A DNA stretch of 64,000 nt from Cyanobacteriota bacterium (GCA_022402445.1 JAKRSF010000004.1:443876-507875), one strand, 5' to 3'. Positions 19,290 to 29,630 are shown, counted from the first letter of the stretch. Notes: generated by a model not told the origin, from the sequence alone. Numbers and translations: made by a program.

Positions 19290-19376
19290 GGACGAGGACA
19301 GTTTCACCCGGGCTGAAGCTGGTGTCGCTATGGCGACGGGGGAGTGCTCCCCTGGCTTCAACCCATCTGGTCGTCC
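19290..19376 (-). promoter_or_regulatory. Predicted branched RNA structure in the psaA leader
   Basis: In the transcript from the minus strand, bases 19355-19363 pair with 19311-19319 (nine pairs, one G-U). They enclose two hairpins, 19324-19337 (GTCGC/GCGAC) and 19339-19352 (GGGGA/TCCCC), making a three-way junction. A further 6-bp helix, 19290-19295 with 19371-19376, would close the whole unit. It lies 26 bases or more upstream of the psaA start codon, clear of the ribosome site. Regulation is inferred only from the structure. Confidence 0.5.
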
Positions 19377-19481
19377 TGCCTGTCTGGCCGATCCAGCTTT
19401 TAAAGGGGCCGCAAGCGAATGGCTGTAAGCCTTCTGGATCGAGGCACCTGACAGATTGCCCGGGTGAATTCTCTTTTGAAG

Positions 19482-19487
19482 ATTATA
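19482..19487 (-). promoter_or_regulatory. Candidate -10 box of psaA-psaB
   Basis: The minus strand reads TATAAT here, about 215 bases before the psaA ATG, giving a start of transcription near 19475. No good TTGACA lies 17 bases upstream, which is common in light-regulated cyanobacterial promoters. An AT-rich patch, TTTACGGTTTTTGAATTATT, lies 40-60 bases upstream and faintly resembles an RpaB (HLR1) site but does not fit the tandem consensus. Confidence 0.5.
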
Positions 19488-19827
19488 GACGTGGGCTCTA
19501 GGACCGCTGGAGGGGGTTAACAATAATTCAAAAACCGTAAACCCTGATGGGGCGGGCGATTTGGAATTTGGGAGCCGTGGGGGAACGTTTAAAACTGTCA
19601 AGTTTTTGCGGCAATTGTTGCTGCGATCGCGGGGGGCCTGGGGAGGGTGGGGGGCGGACGGGCGGCGGGATACGGCGATTTGGCCTAAGGGGGTTTGGGG
19701 GCCTTTGGGGAGGGGCCAGGGGCGATCGCGTTTGGGGCCAAAAGCGGGGGCTCGGGGCGGCCTTTGAGGGGGGGTGAGGCTTGCTTGTCCGGTAGACTAT
19801 TCGATTGACGGCGCTGGCAGTTAGGTC
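19488..19827. other. Intergenic region with G-rich tract
   Basis: This is the upstream part of the psaA promoter region, and it also precedes the divergent lipoprotein gene. From about 19629 to 19775 the plus strand is full of G runs of three to seven (for example GGGGGG, GGGGGTTTGGGGG), which could form G-quadruplexes on the plus strand. No gene is supported. The lipoprotein start at 19828 follows directly. Confidence 0.6.
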
Positions 19828-21822
19828 ATGACTCGCAACAAATGGATGCAGCGTTTGCTAGGGGCGGTGGGGCTCGGCGGCTGGGGGCCGGGGCGATCGC
19901 GTCGGTGGCCGGTGCTTTTGGCCTGGTCATTGGTGGCGCTGCTGGGGGTTGCGGGCTGTGCGGATCGTTCCGTGGCGCTGGAGCCGGAGGTGCAGGGTCG
20001 GCTGGCGGGGGTGAAGGGAACCGGCGGGCGATCGAGTCCCCTCGAAGAGGTGGCTCCCCCGGAGGTGTTGCAGCGGCTGGGGCAAACCCTGGCGGTCCAC
20101 CGGCCCCAGGTGACGATCGCGCAACCGAAGCCGGAGCAAACGCTCCAGGACAATCGGGTGGCGGTGCAGATCCAAGTCAAGGATTTACCTATTTTTAAGG
20201 ATGCGGATCTGGGCCTCGGTCCCCATGTGCGGGTGCTGCTGGACGATCGCCCGGTGGCGGAGATCTATGACCTATCGGAGCCGCTGATCCTAGAGAACCT
20301 AGAGCCCGGTACCCACACCCTGCGAGCTTTTGCGGCCCGACCCTGGCACGAAAGTTTTAAAAATGACGGGGCCTTTGCCCAGGTGACGTTCCATGTCTAT
20401 GCGGCGAATGGGCGCAATCAGCCGGATCGCGATCGCCCCCTCCTGACCTACAGCGAACCGGAAGGGAACTATGGCGCAGAGCCGCTGCTGCTGGACTTTT
20501 ACCTCACCAATGCCCCCCTCCACTGGCTAGCGCGGGAGCGGGACGATGACGACATCGAAGACTGGCGGGTGCGAGTGACCGTCAACGGCTCCAGCTTCGT
20601 CCTCGACGGCTGGCAACCGATCTATCTCAAGGGGTTCAAGCCGGGGACCAGTTGGGTGGAGCTAGAGCTTTTGGGGGACGGGGGCGCGCCCATCGAGAAT
20701 GTCTATAACCATCCGATCCGCACCATCGCCTATCGGCCGGGGGGCCAAGATGCCCTGAGTCGCCTGTTGCGTGGCGAAATGCCCCTGGTGGAAGCCCTGG
20801 CGATGGTGGATCCTGACTATGTGCCGCCGCAACCGGAGCCTGCACCGGCGGTCGAAGACTCCCAGCCGGAGCTTGAACTAGAGCCGGAGCCAGCGATCGA
20901 AGACTCCCAGCCAGAACCGGAACCGGAGCCAGTGGTCGAAGACTCCCAGCCAGAACCAGAACCAGAACCGGAGCCGGAACCAGCGGTTGAGAACTCCCAG
21001 CCGGAACCAGAACCGGAGCCGGAACCGGAACTAGAGCCGGAGCCAGCAGCGGTTGAAGACTCCCAGCCGGAGCCGGAGGAGCCAACGGGATCAGCGGTGG
21101 AAGAGGCCCAGAACTCGCTGACGGCGGGGCCAGAATCGGAGAACAGCCCTGGGGAGGTGCCTGCTGAACCGATGGAGTCGGGGGCTGGCGCGGCTGAATC
21201 GCGGAATGCAGAGGCGGCGCGGGAGCCAGAGGTAGGGGAAACGGGCGGGGCTGAAGCCGGGGCTGGGACCGACCCATCTGCCCTAGGGGCTGCATCGGAG
21301 GATGGGGCAGCGCTACCCGAGGCGGAACCGGTGGCTATCCCAGAGTCTGACCCGTTGCCCGACCCGCTGCCCGATCCGGAGGTGGCCCCAGAGCCTTCCC
21401 TTTCTGGCGCTGCGGAGTCCGTTGATTCGGGCATTCTAGACCTAGAGGGGTCTGAGCCTGCGTCCGGTGATGGGGCTGCTCCCGCCGCGATCGCCCCCGC
21501 CGCTGAACCGGAGCTTGGGTTAGAGGCTGAGGCTGAGGCTGAGTTACTCCCCGCTGGGCCAACGGAGCCCGTGGCTGCGCCCGTGGTGGATGACGCCCTG
21601 GGGCAAGAACCGCCCGCCGTTTCAGATCCCGATCCCGTCGAGGGCGGCGACCCAGTGGATGCCCCGGAACCCGCCGCCGTGGTTTCCCCCGCGATCGCCC
21701 CGGCACCCCCCGTGGAACCGGACGGGGCCACCGCGATCGCCCCTGCCGACAAACCCCTCCTCAAGGTCCGCAAAGCCCTGCTGACCTGGCTAGAGATGCG
21801 TATCAACCAACAGCAGCCCTAG
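19828..21822 (+). CDS. Lipoprotein with long Pro/Glu-repeat C-terminal region
   Basis: The 664-residue product has a basic start, a hydrophobic stretch (LLAWSLVALLGVAGC) and a lipobox with Cys44, so it is probably an envelope lipoprotein. Residues about 90-335 form a conserved-looking globular part (VRVLLDDRPVAEIYDLSEPL, HTLRAFAARPWHESF) that I know only as an uncharacterised cyanobacterial domain. From about 340 it becomes a repetitive acidic tail with near-identical units VEDSQPEPEPEP, then an Ala/Pro/Glu-rich stretch, and it ends with a short basic-hydrophobic helix, LLKVRKALLTWLEMRI. The tail is probably disordered and may span the periplasm or contact the wall. Function is unknown. Confidence 0.82.
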   Translation: MTRNKWMQRLLGAVGLGGWGPGRSRRWPVLLAWSLVALLGVAGCADRSVALEPEVQGRLAGVKGTGGRSSPLEEVAPPEVLQRLGQTLAVHRPQVTIAQPKPEQTLQDNRVAVQIQVKDLPIFKDADLGLGPHVRVLLDDRPVAEIYDLSEPLILENLEPGTHTLRAFAARPWHESFKNDGAFAQVTFHVYAANGRNQPDRDRPLLTYSEPEGNYGAEPLLLDFYLTNAPLHWLARERDDDDIEDWRVRVTVNGSSFVLDGWQPIYLKGFKPGTSWVELELLGDGGAPIENVYNHPIRTIAYRPGGQDALSRLLRGEMPLVEALAMVDPDYVPPQPEPAPAVEDSQPELELEPEPAIEDSQPEPEPEPVVEDSQPEPEPEPEPEPAVENSQPEPEPEPEPELEPEPAAVEDSQPEPEEPTGSAVEEAQNSLTAGPESENSPGEVPAEPMESGAGAAESRNAEAAREPEVGETGGAEAGAGTDPSALGAASEDGAALPEAEPVAIPESDPLPDPLPDPEVAPEPSLSGAAESVDSGILDLEGSEPASGDGAAPAAIAPAAEPELGLEAEAEAELLPAGPTEPVAAPVVDDALGQEPPAVSDPDPVEGGDPVDAPEPAAVVSPAIAPAPPVEPDGATAIAPADKPLLKVRKALLTWLEMRINQQQP

Positions 21823-21871
21823 GCGATCGCCCACCCGCCCCCCTTCCCCGTTCCCCTCCCCGCGTCCCACC

Positions 21872-22537
21872 GTGCATCGGCAACCTACCCCCACCAGCCA
21901 CCCCTCCGATCTGACCCACGATGCCTCCCGGCAGCTCAAACAATGGATGCGTCAGGCCGGAATCCGCAGTTGGCGCACCCTTGCGGAAGCCGCCGACCTC
22001 TCCCTGTACCAAATCCGCCAGTTGCGCGCTGGCGACATCGAACGGATGCGCCTCGGCACGATTGATCGCGTCGCCCGCGTCCTCCAGGTCAGCCCCGTCA
22101 GCCTCATCAGCGCCGTCACCGCCGATCGCGCCACCGGCGGCACCGGAGACCTGGTGCAACTCCAGCAGGAATACGAACGGCTCAAGGCCCAGATGGCCAG
22201 CGATCGCGAAACCATGGCCCTGCGCTGGCAGCAGGAAGCCCTAGCAACCCTAGAACCCTGGCTGCTCGGTTGCTACACCGCCGCCGACGCCGCCCGCCAA
22301 AATCCCCAGATGCCCGCCCGCACCCTGCTGCACCTGATGCAGCCCCTTGATCGCCTGCTGCACACCTGGGACGTGGAGCAAATCGCCCCCATTGGCGAAG
22401 AGCTGGCCTACGACCCCCAGTGGCATACCCTCACCAAGGGCCACGCGGAACCGGGTGATCGCGTCCGGGTCACCATGCCCGGTTTTCGCCACCGCCGCAA
22501 ACTCCTGCATCGGGCCCACGTCGTCCCCATCACCTAG
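21872..22537 (+). CDS. HTH protein with GrpE-like C-terminus
   Basis: The 221-residue product starts with an XRE-type helix-turn-helix (SWRTLAEAADLSLYQIRQLRAGD, about residues 33-56), followed by a coiled coil (LQQEYERLKAQMASDRE). The C-terminal half resembles the GrpE fold: a four-helix-like part with LLHLMQPLDRLL, then IGEELAYDPQWH and RVRVTMPGFRHRRKLLHRAHV, the strand pattern of GrpE. In cyanobacteria this composite is annotated as a GrpE-like HTH protein. GrpE is the exchange factor of DnaK, so a chaperone-linked regulator is possible. Start is GTG at 21872; an in-frame ATG at 21947 would cut the HTH. Confidence 0.75.
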   Translation: MHRQPTPTSHPSDLTHDASRQLKQWMRQAGIRSWRTLAEAADLSLYQIRQLRAGDIERMRLGTIDRVARVLQVSPVSLISAVTADRATGGTGDLVQLQQEYERLKAQMASDRETMALRWQQEALATLEPWLLGCYTAADAARQNPQMPARTLLHLMQPLDRLLHTWDVEQIAPIGEELAYDPQWHTLTKGHAEPGDRVRVTMPGFRHRRKLLHRAHVVPIT

Positions 22538-22690
22538 GCCAAAGCACCCAGGCACCCCGATCGCGCCCCCAGCCCAACAGACTCCCGAAGGCTGGCGATC
22601 GCCCCCCAAACGCCCCTCCAAAAAAATAGGGGCAAGGGAATCAACCCCCCACCCCAGGGCAAACCCGGACCCCTCCGCCAAGCAAAGCGC

Positions 22691-22722
22691 GGCTGGGTCA
22701 GGCTCCCGAGCGCCGCCCCTAC
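22691..22722 (-). repeat. Degenerate GC-rich palindromic repeat
   Basis: GGCTGGGTCAGGC, then GCCGCCCCTAC, resembles the palindromic element at 32351-32391 and 49748-49779. The end of this copy provides the stop codon of the pentapeptide reading frame. Similarity is partial. Confidence 0.35.
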
Positions 22723-23787
22723 TTCGGCAGACTCGAATGGCTGAGGTTCGCCCCCCGGAGCTTTGCCCCACTGAGCCTCGCCCCCGCCAGATTCGTCTCC
22801 CGCAGATCCGCCGCCGTCATATCCGCCTGGGAAAAGTCCGTATCGTCAAAGATCGCCCCCCGCAGGCTCGCCCCCGTCAGGTTCGCCCCCCGCAGGTTTG
22901 CCCCCGTCAGGTTCGCCCCCCGCAGTTGCACCCCGCTGAGGTTTGCCCTGCTCAAGTCGGCCCGGGTCAAATCCATATCGTTGAACCGAACCCCCCGCAG
23001 GTCCGCCCTGCTGAAATTGATGGCGTTGAGCTTCGCCCCCGTCAGGTTCACCCCCGTCAGCAGGGTATTGGACAAATTCGCCCGCAGGAGAGACGCCCCA
23101 CTGAGGTTGGCCTTGCTGAGGTCCGCCCCCTGGAGGTCCGCCTCCACAAGGTTTGCCTCCTGCAAATTCGCCTCGATGAACCGAGCCCCCGTCAGGGTCG
23201 CCGGTCCAATGCGCTGGTTGCGCTCATAGACCATGCCGAAGTTGGTGCGGGTGAGGGTGGCGCGGCTGAGGTCCGCGTTGCGGAGATTTCCACCCGACAG
23301 GACTGCCCCACTGAGGTTGACCCCCGTCAGGTCGGCGGCGGGCAGTTGCACGTTTTGGAGGCTGGCCCCGGCCAGGTCCGCGTTGGCGAAGTTGGATCCC
23401 CCCCACGGGGCTACTGGTGAGGGGGTCGCTGGCTCCGTTGACGACTCCCTGTACGGTGTCTGGGCCTAGGGGCGCGCTGTCTTCGCCGGTGGCGTTGGTG
23501 GTGTTGGGGTCGGTGGTGTTGGCGTTGGTGGTGTTGGGGGCCGCTGTGGCGCTGGTGGTGGTGTTGGGGTCTTCCCCTTTGGGAGGGGCGATCGCCGCAT
23601 CCGTAGCGTCAGCCGTAGCGTCGGCCGGAGGGGTTGTCGGGTCAGCGGGGCCACGGCCAAGGCTGCTGAGGCGATCGCACGACGCTAGGGTCATTAGGGG
23701 AAACAGACCCAGGGCCGTGATCCCAATGAGTTGGAAAATGCGGCGCTGGGGGTTGAGAGATTTGTTGTGGTTGTGGTTGTGATGCAT
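22719..23787 (-). pseudogene. Lipoprotein-anchored pentapeptide-repeat gene, frame broken at a G7 tract
   Basis: From ATG 23787 one frame encodes a lipoprotein start (lipobox LMTLASC, Cys37) and a Thr/Asn/Pro-rich linker with repeats such as TTNANTTDPNTTNA. At 23398-23404 seven G (minus strand) interrupt it. The +1 frame then continues as GSNFANADLAGASL and about 40 pentapeptides of the form A(D/N)LXX to the stop at 22719. Removing one G would restore a single 355-residue protein, a right-handed beta-helix tethered to the membrane. Neither half alone looks complete. It may be a pseudogene, a phase-variable gene, a +1 frameshift or a sequencing error. Function is unknown. Confidence 0.8.
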
Positions 23788-25568
<1,781 letters not shown>

Positions 25569-25731
25569 TCTTCTAGGGTTGACTTCGACCCTCTGGATTA
25601 GTCCGAGGGGAGGCTGTAGATTCTAGGGATGAATTCTGACAGGGCGGGTCGTGGCGTTGAAGGCCATGGCCCGCTCGTCAATTCGGAATGAACCCCCTAT
25701 TGCTCCCCCCGATGGGAGAACCTGAGCGTCC

Positions 25732-26346
25732 ATGGCCCGACTATCTGCGGAACTTGAGGATCGATTTCTGAGCGATCGCTGTCCGGAGCGCATTTCCCTC
25801 GACGATATTTTGAAGCTGGCGGGGGAACGTACTTTCGGGTTTTTGTTTGTGCTGCTGTCGTTGCCGTCGGCGCTGCCGTTGCCGGCTCCGGGCTATTCGA
25901 CGCCCTTTGGGGTGGTGATTGCCCTATTGGCGGCGCAGATGCTGGTGGGTGCCCGCAAACCCTGGCTGCCGGGGCGGTGGCGATCGCGGCAAATCGATCG
26001 CGACAGCGTACAAAAGCTCTTGCGGGCGGGCCTGCCCTGGCTGCGGCGGATCGAGGCGATCGCGCGGCCCCGTTTAACGACCGTCTGCACCAGCTTGCCG
26101 GGACGCATTTGGCTGGGGTTGGCGATCTTCCTGATGGGCTGCTCGATGATCGCCCCGATTCCCGGCACCAATACCCTCCCGGCGGCGGGCATTTTTCTGA
26201 CGGGGTTTGGCCTGACGGACGATGACGGGGCCATTAGCCTCTTTGGCAGCGTGATGGGGCTGCTGGTCACGGCGGCCATCTGGACGGCCATCTGGTTTGG
26301 CGGCGCGAGCTTGACGGACTGGATCCGGAGCCTGCTGGCCAGCTAG
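25732..26346 (+). CDS. ExoD-like exopolysaccharide synthesis protein
   Basis: The 204-residue membrane protein fits the ExoD family, first linked to exopolysaccharide production in rhizobia and to alkali tolerance. It has the family core FGFLFVLLSLPSALPLPAPGYSTPFG in its first third, a basic loop, and three further hydrophobic segments (IWLGLAIFLMGCSMIAPIPG, LPAAGIFLTGFGL, MGLLVTAAIWTAIWFGG). The biochemical role is unknown. It stands alone downstream of ahcY by 163 bp; that gap holds a hairpin AGGGTTGACTTCGACCCT near 25577. Confidence 0.82.
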   Translation: MARLSAELEDRFLSDRCPERISLDDILKLAGERTFGFLFVLLSLPSALPLPAPGYSTPFGVVIALLAAQMLVGARKPWLPGRWRSRQIDRDSVQKLLRAGLPWLRRIEAIARPRLTTVCTSLPGRIWLGLAIFLMGCSMIAPIPGTNTLPAAGIFLTGFGLTDDDGAISLFGSVMGLLVTAAIWTAIWFGGASLTDWIRSLLAS

Positions 26347-26510
26347 GGCGATCGCGCCTTAGGGGATGCCCCCCTTCAGCCGTGTCCCGTATACTGCGGT
26401 TGGACGGGCGGCCGGACCGGCGACCCCAACGACCCAGGGGGCCAGGGCAATCCCCCCGCTCCCCTTGCAAACCCTCAGGTAGCGCCCCACCGCTACGGCA
26501 ACCGATCGCT

Positions 26511-27308
26511 ATGGATCTCTATCAATTTGAACTGTCGGCCTATTGCGAAAAGGTCCGCCTCGCCCTAGATGCCAAGGGATTGGCCTACCGCAAGGTGGAG
26601 GTGACGCCGGGGGTGGGGCAGATTGAAGTGTTTCAAAAGTCGGGCCAGCGGCGGGTGCCGGTGCTGGTGGATGGGGCGGAGACGATCGCGGATTCGACGG
26701 CGATTTTGCACTACCTCGACCGGCAATATCCCGATGCCCCCATCCTGCCGGAGGATCGCCGCGATCGCGCCCTCTGCTGGCTGCTGGAAGATTGGGCCGA
26801 CTCGGTGCTGACCCCCCAGGCGGCGAAACTGGTGCCCCTGGTGTGGGGGGGTGATGCGGCCACGCGATCGGCCCTGTTGCCAGACGGGACGCCGGAGCCG
26901 ATCAAAACCCTGCTGGGGGCGGTGCCTCAGGAGCTTTTTTCGGCGATCAGTACGGGGGTTGGGGGCGGCCCGGAAACCCTGCGGACGGCGCGGCAGGGGG
27001 TGGAAACGGCCCTGATGTTTTTAGTGGAACGGCTGGAGGATCGGGCCTATCTGGTGGGCGATCGCCCCACGGTGGCCGATTTTGCGGTGGCGGCGGGAAC
27101 CCTAGCCCTGAAGGTGCCCGCTGGTCCCTATCTGGATGTGCCGTCCGGCCTGCGGGGGCGCGGTGTACCGGGCATCGCCGACAGCGCCCTCTATGCGCCT
27201 TTCTTTGAGTGGCGCGATCGCCTCTACGAAACCGTGCGGACACCGGGAGCTTCCCAGGGAACGCCGCCGACGACCTCTGGCCCGACGCCCATCGTCATCG
27301 AGTCCTAG
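26511..27308 (+). CDS. Glutathione S-transferase family protein
   Basis: The 265-residue product has the thioredoxin-like N-terminal GST domain (LYQFELSAYCEKVRLALDAKGLAY), with a Ser-X-X-Cys-type active-site entry SAYCEK, and the glutathione-binding strand RVPVLVDGAETIADSTAI. The C-terminal helical domain contains YLVGDRPTVADFAVAAG, the usual N-capping box. It probably conjugates or reduces electrophiles with glutathione in the cytosol; substrate is unknown. ATG 26511 leads straight into the fold; an in-frame upstream start adds 43 unconserved residues. The last 20 residues are Pro/Thr-rich tail. Confidence 0.88.
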   Translation: MDLYQFELSAYCEKVRLALDAKGLAYRKVEVTPGVGQIEVFQKSGQRRVPVLVDGAETIADSTAILHYLDRQYPDAPILPEDRRDRALCWLLEDWADSVLTPQAAKLVPLVWGGDAATRSALLPDGTPEPIKTLLGAVPQELFSAISTGVGGGPETLRTARQGVETALMFLVERLEDRAYLVGDRPTVADFAVAAGTLALKVPAGPYLDVPSGLRGRGVPGIADSALYAPFFEWRDRLYETVRTPGASQGTPPTTSGPTPIVIES

Positions 27309-27368
27309 GATCGAGTCCGCCGCGATCGCCCCACCGCCGCCAGTGTTTCAAAGAGGCCCCCGTTGCCC

Positions 27369-27887
27369 ATGGCCCCCCAGCCACGCCCCCCGGCGCGATC
27401 GCGTCGCCCCCGCCCCGCCCCCAGCCCCACCGCCCCTCGGGTCATTCCCCTGTGGCAACGGTTTCGGCGCGATCGTGGCGCGATCGCCCGCCTCCCCAAC
27501 GCCGCCGCCGAAGCACCCCCCTGGCTGCACACCCTCCAGCAGGCCCACCGGTGGTCCACCCTAGCCGCCCTAGCCCTCGGGGTCGCCGTCGGCGTTGCCT
27601 ACGCCCAAAGCGCCTTAGTCGAACAGCGCTGGAGCCGCACCTACCAACGGCTGCAAACCCTCCAGCGCCACGAGCGGGAATTGCAGGTCAACCTCGCCAT
27701 CCTCAAGGATCAACTGGCCCGTCAGGCCGCCACCCCCGCCGCCCAGATGGCCCTGCCGAATCCTAAAAATTCCGTCTTCTTGCCCCCCAACAACCGCCGC
27801 GCCTTTGACGACAGCGGCGATCGCCCCAACGAAGCCACCGCCCCCACCGCCCGTCCGCCGGAACCGCCCGCCCCCCTCGGCTATTAG
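27369..27887 (+). CDS. Single-pass membrane protein with coiled coil (FtsL/FtsB-like layout)
   Basis: The 172-residue protein has a basic, Pro/Arg-rich cytoplasmic N-terminus of about 60 residues. One membrane helix follows (WSTLAALALGVAVGVAYAQSA), then a coiled coil (TYQRLQTLQRHERELQVNLAILKDQLARQ) and a Pro-rich, likely disordered end. This layout matches divisome proteins of the FtsL/FtsB type and the small cyanobacterial FtsL homologues, but the sequence itself is not diagnostic. trpS follows after 181 bp on the same strand. The start used is ATG 27369; a TTG two codons earlier is possible. Confidence 0.6.
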   Translation: MAPQPRPPARSRRPRPAPSPTAPRVIPLWQRFRRDRGAIARLPNAAAEAPPWLHTLQQAHRWSTLAALALGVAVGVAYAQSALVEQRWSRTYQRLQTLQRHERELQVNLAILKDQLARQAATPAAQMALPNPKNSVFLPPNNRRAFDDSGDRPNEATAPTARPPEPPAPLGY

Positions 27888-28068
27888 ATCTGCGCCATTT
27901 CCAGCGCCTCCCCGCCGCGATCGCCCCGCCTTGAACCCACCCACCCCCTGCGATATCATCGCGAGGTTCGACGGGAGGTGTGAGATCCGGCCCCAGGCCC
28001 AGCTAGTGGATCACCCCTCCGCCCTCGACCCGCCATCCCTTAAGAGTTTTTCAGCCAATCCGACCACC

Positions 28069-29079
28069 ATGGGCAAACCGCGCGTCCTCTCCGGCGTCCA
28101 ACCGACCGGCAACCTCCACTTGGGTAACTACCTCGGCGCAATCCGCAACTGGGTGGACGGCCAAGCGAATTTTGAAAACTTCTTCTGCGTCGTGGATCTC
28201 CACGCCATCACCGTCCCCCACGACCCCGCCACCCTCGCCCAGGACACCCGCGCGATCGCGGCCCTCTACCTCGCCTGTGGCATTGACCTGAACCACGCCA
28301 CCATCTTCGTCCAGTCCCACGTCAGCGCCCACAGCGAACTGGCGTGGCTGCTCAACTGCATCACCCCCCTCAACTGGCTCGAACGGATGATCCAGTTCAA
28401 GGAAAAGGCCGTCAAACAGGGGGAAAACGTCAGCGTTGGCCTATTAGACTACCCCGTACTCATGGCCGCCGACATCCTGCTCTATGACGCCGATCGCGTC
28501 CCCGTCGGCGAAGACCAAAAGCAACACCTCGAACTCACCCGCGACATCGCCCTGCGGGTCAACCACCAGTACGGCCGCGAAGATGCCCCCGTCCTCAAAG
28601 TGCCCGAACCCGCCATCCAAAAGGCCGGCGCACGGGTCATGAGCCTCACGGATGGCACCAAAAAAATGTCCAAATCGGACCCATCTCCCCTCAGCCGCAT
28701 CAGCCTGCTGGATCCGCCGGACGAAATCGTCAAAAAAATCAAGAAATGTAAGACCGACCCCGTGCGCGGCCTGGCGTTTGACAACCCCGATCGCCCCGAG
28801 TGCAACAACCTCCTGGGCCTCTACCAAATTCTGTCCGGCCAGACTAAGGAAGCCGTCGCCGCCGAATGTGCGCCCATGGGCTGGGGCCAGTTCAAACCCC
28901 TCCTGACGGATACGGTGGTGGCTGCCCTCGAACCCATCCAGACCAAGTACCACGAGGTGGTCAACGAAACGGGCTATCTAGACGGCATCCTGCGTCAGGG
29001 CCGCGAAACCGCCGAAGCCGTGGCCGATGCAACTCTGCTGCGGGTCAAGGATGCCCTGGGGTTCTCGCGCCCCCTCTAG
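28069..29079 (+). CDS. trpS: Tryptophanyl-tRNA synthetase
   Basis: The enzyme charges tRNA-Trp in an ATP-dependent reaction. The 336-residue protein is class I, with the HIGH-like motif PTGNLHLGNYLGAIRNW near the N-terminus and the KMSKS loop as KKMSKSDPSP. VGEDQKQHLELTRDIALR forms the tryptophan and ATP pocket. ATG 28069 (MGKPRVLSGVQPTG) is the conserved start; a longer in-frame extension of 88 codons upstream is low in conservation and rich in Pro and Arg. Length is typical for the family. Confidence 0.97.
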   Translation: MGKPRVLSGVQPTGNLHLGNYLGAIRNWVDGQANFENFFCVVDLHAITVPHDPATLAQDTRAIAALYLACGIDLNHATIFVQSHVSAHSELAWLLNCITPLNWLERMIQFKEKAVKQGENVSVGLLDYPVLMAADILLYDADRVPVGEDQKQHLELTRDIALRVNHQYGREDAPVLKVPEPAIQKAGARVMSLTDGTKKMSKSDPSPLSRISLLDPPDEIVKKIKKCKTDPVRGLAFDNPDRPECNNLLGLYQILSGQTKEAVAAECAPMGWGQFKPLLTDTVVAALEPIQTKYHEVVNETGYLDGILRQGRETAEAVADATLLRVKDALGFSRPL

Positions 29080-29151
29080 CGATCGTTTTTCCCCAGGTCC
29101 GGGGCGATCGCCCCTCCTGAACCTCCCCTGATTCCACCCCCAACGTCCCCC

Positions 29152-29274
29152 ATGACTGCCCAGCTTGTCCTTGCCCTCACCGGCACCCCCCTCGAATGGC
29201 TGACCGTGGCCGCCTACCTGGCCCTGGCGGGCATTTCCATCTGGGGCGTCATGGCCTCCCCCCGCCGAAAGTAG
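29152..29274 (+). CDS. Small single-pass membrane protein (40 aa)
   Basis: The frame runs from ATG to TAG: MTAQLVLALTGTPLEWLTV, then AAYLALAGISIWGVMASPRRK. One hydrophobic helix covers roughly residues 17-35, and a basic PRRK ends the protein, so the C-terminus is probably cytoplasmic or stromal-side. It lies 72 bp after trpS and 131 bp before hli, on the same strand. Its size and layout resemble the small photosynthetic-membrane subunits, but I cannot place it in a named family. No strong ribosome site is visible. Confidence 0.55.
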   Translation: MTAQLVLALTGTPLEWLTVAAYLALAGISIWGVMASPRRK

Positions 29275-29309
29275 CGCCCATTCAGGGGTAGTGAGCGATC
29301 GCTCCACTT

Positions 29310-29315
29310 TTGACA
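29310..29315 (+). promoter_or_regulatory. Candidate -35 box of hli
   Basis: TTGACA lies about 90 bases before the hli ATG. No clean TATAAT lies 17 bases downstream; a GTGTTAACTTTTG patch (29341-29353) follows. The region is AT-rich, as for promoters of light-stress genes. Confidence 0.35.
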
Positions 29316-29405
29316 AACCAATGTTGCGTAAGTCGAAAAGGTGTGTTAACTTTTGAAAAGAAATGGTTGACACGCGACTCACGACCGCCTCAGGAGGTTG
29401 ATACC

Positions 29406-29552
29406 ATGACCGAGCAAAACACGAGCAAAGTTGGTTTTACGGCATTTGCGGAAACCTGGAATGGCCGTTTGGCGATGCTGGGCTTCGTTATCGGCGTCGC
29501 GACCGAGCTTTTGACGGGCCAAGGGATCCTGTCCCAACTGGGCCTGATGTAG
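29406..29552 (+). CDS. hli: High-light-inducible protein (Hli/Scp)
   Basis: The 48-residue protein holds the single helix of the Hlip family, with the chlorophyll-binding signature ETWNGRLAMLGFVIGVATEL. Hlips bind chlorophyll and carotenoid, sit near photosystem II assembly complexes, and dissipate excess light. The ATG has a strong ribosome site (CAGGAGG). The gene ends with QGILSQLGLM, the usual tail. A perfect hairpin terminator follows about 80 bp after the stop. Expression is expected to rise in strong light, but no clear HLR1 site is visible. Confidence 0.95.
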   Translation: MTEQNTSKVGFTAFAETWNGRLAMLGFVIGVATELLTGQGILSQLGLM

Positions 29553-29630
29553 GGTTTCTGAGTCTGACTGATTCCTTTGGGCGTAATTGCCTAATTTCCC
29601 TCTAGAAGTCACGACTGTTTGACTGGTTGG

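Noticed and set aside
19505-19550. RpaB (HLR1) binding site at psaA
   Set aside because: The patch TTTACGGTTTTTGAATT has only one half-site with a mismatch; not enough to call a tandem HLR1 motif.
19281-19601. 106-codon minus-strand frame in the psaA leader
   Set aside because: No ribosome site and unlikely composition; the segment is better explained as the structured leader and promoter.
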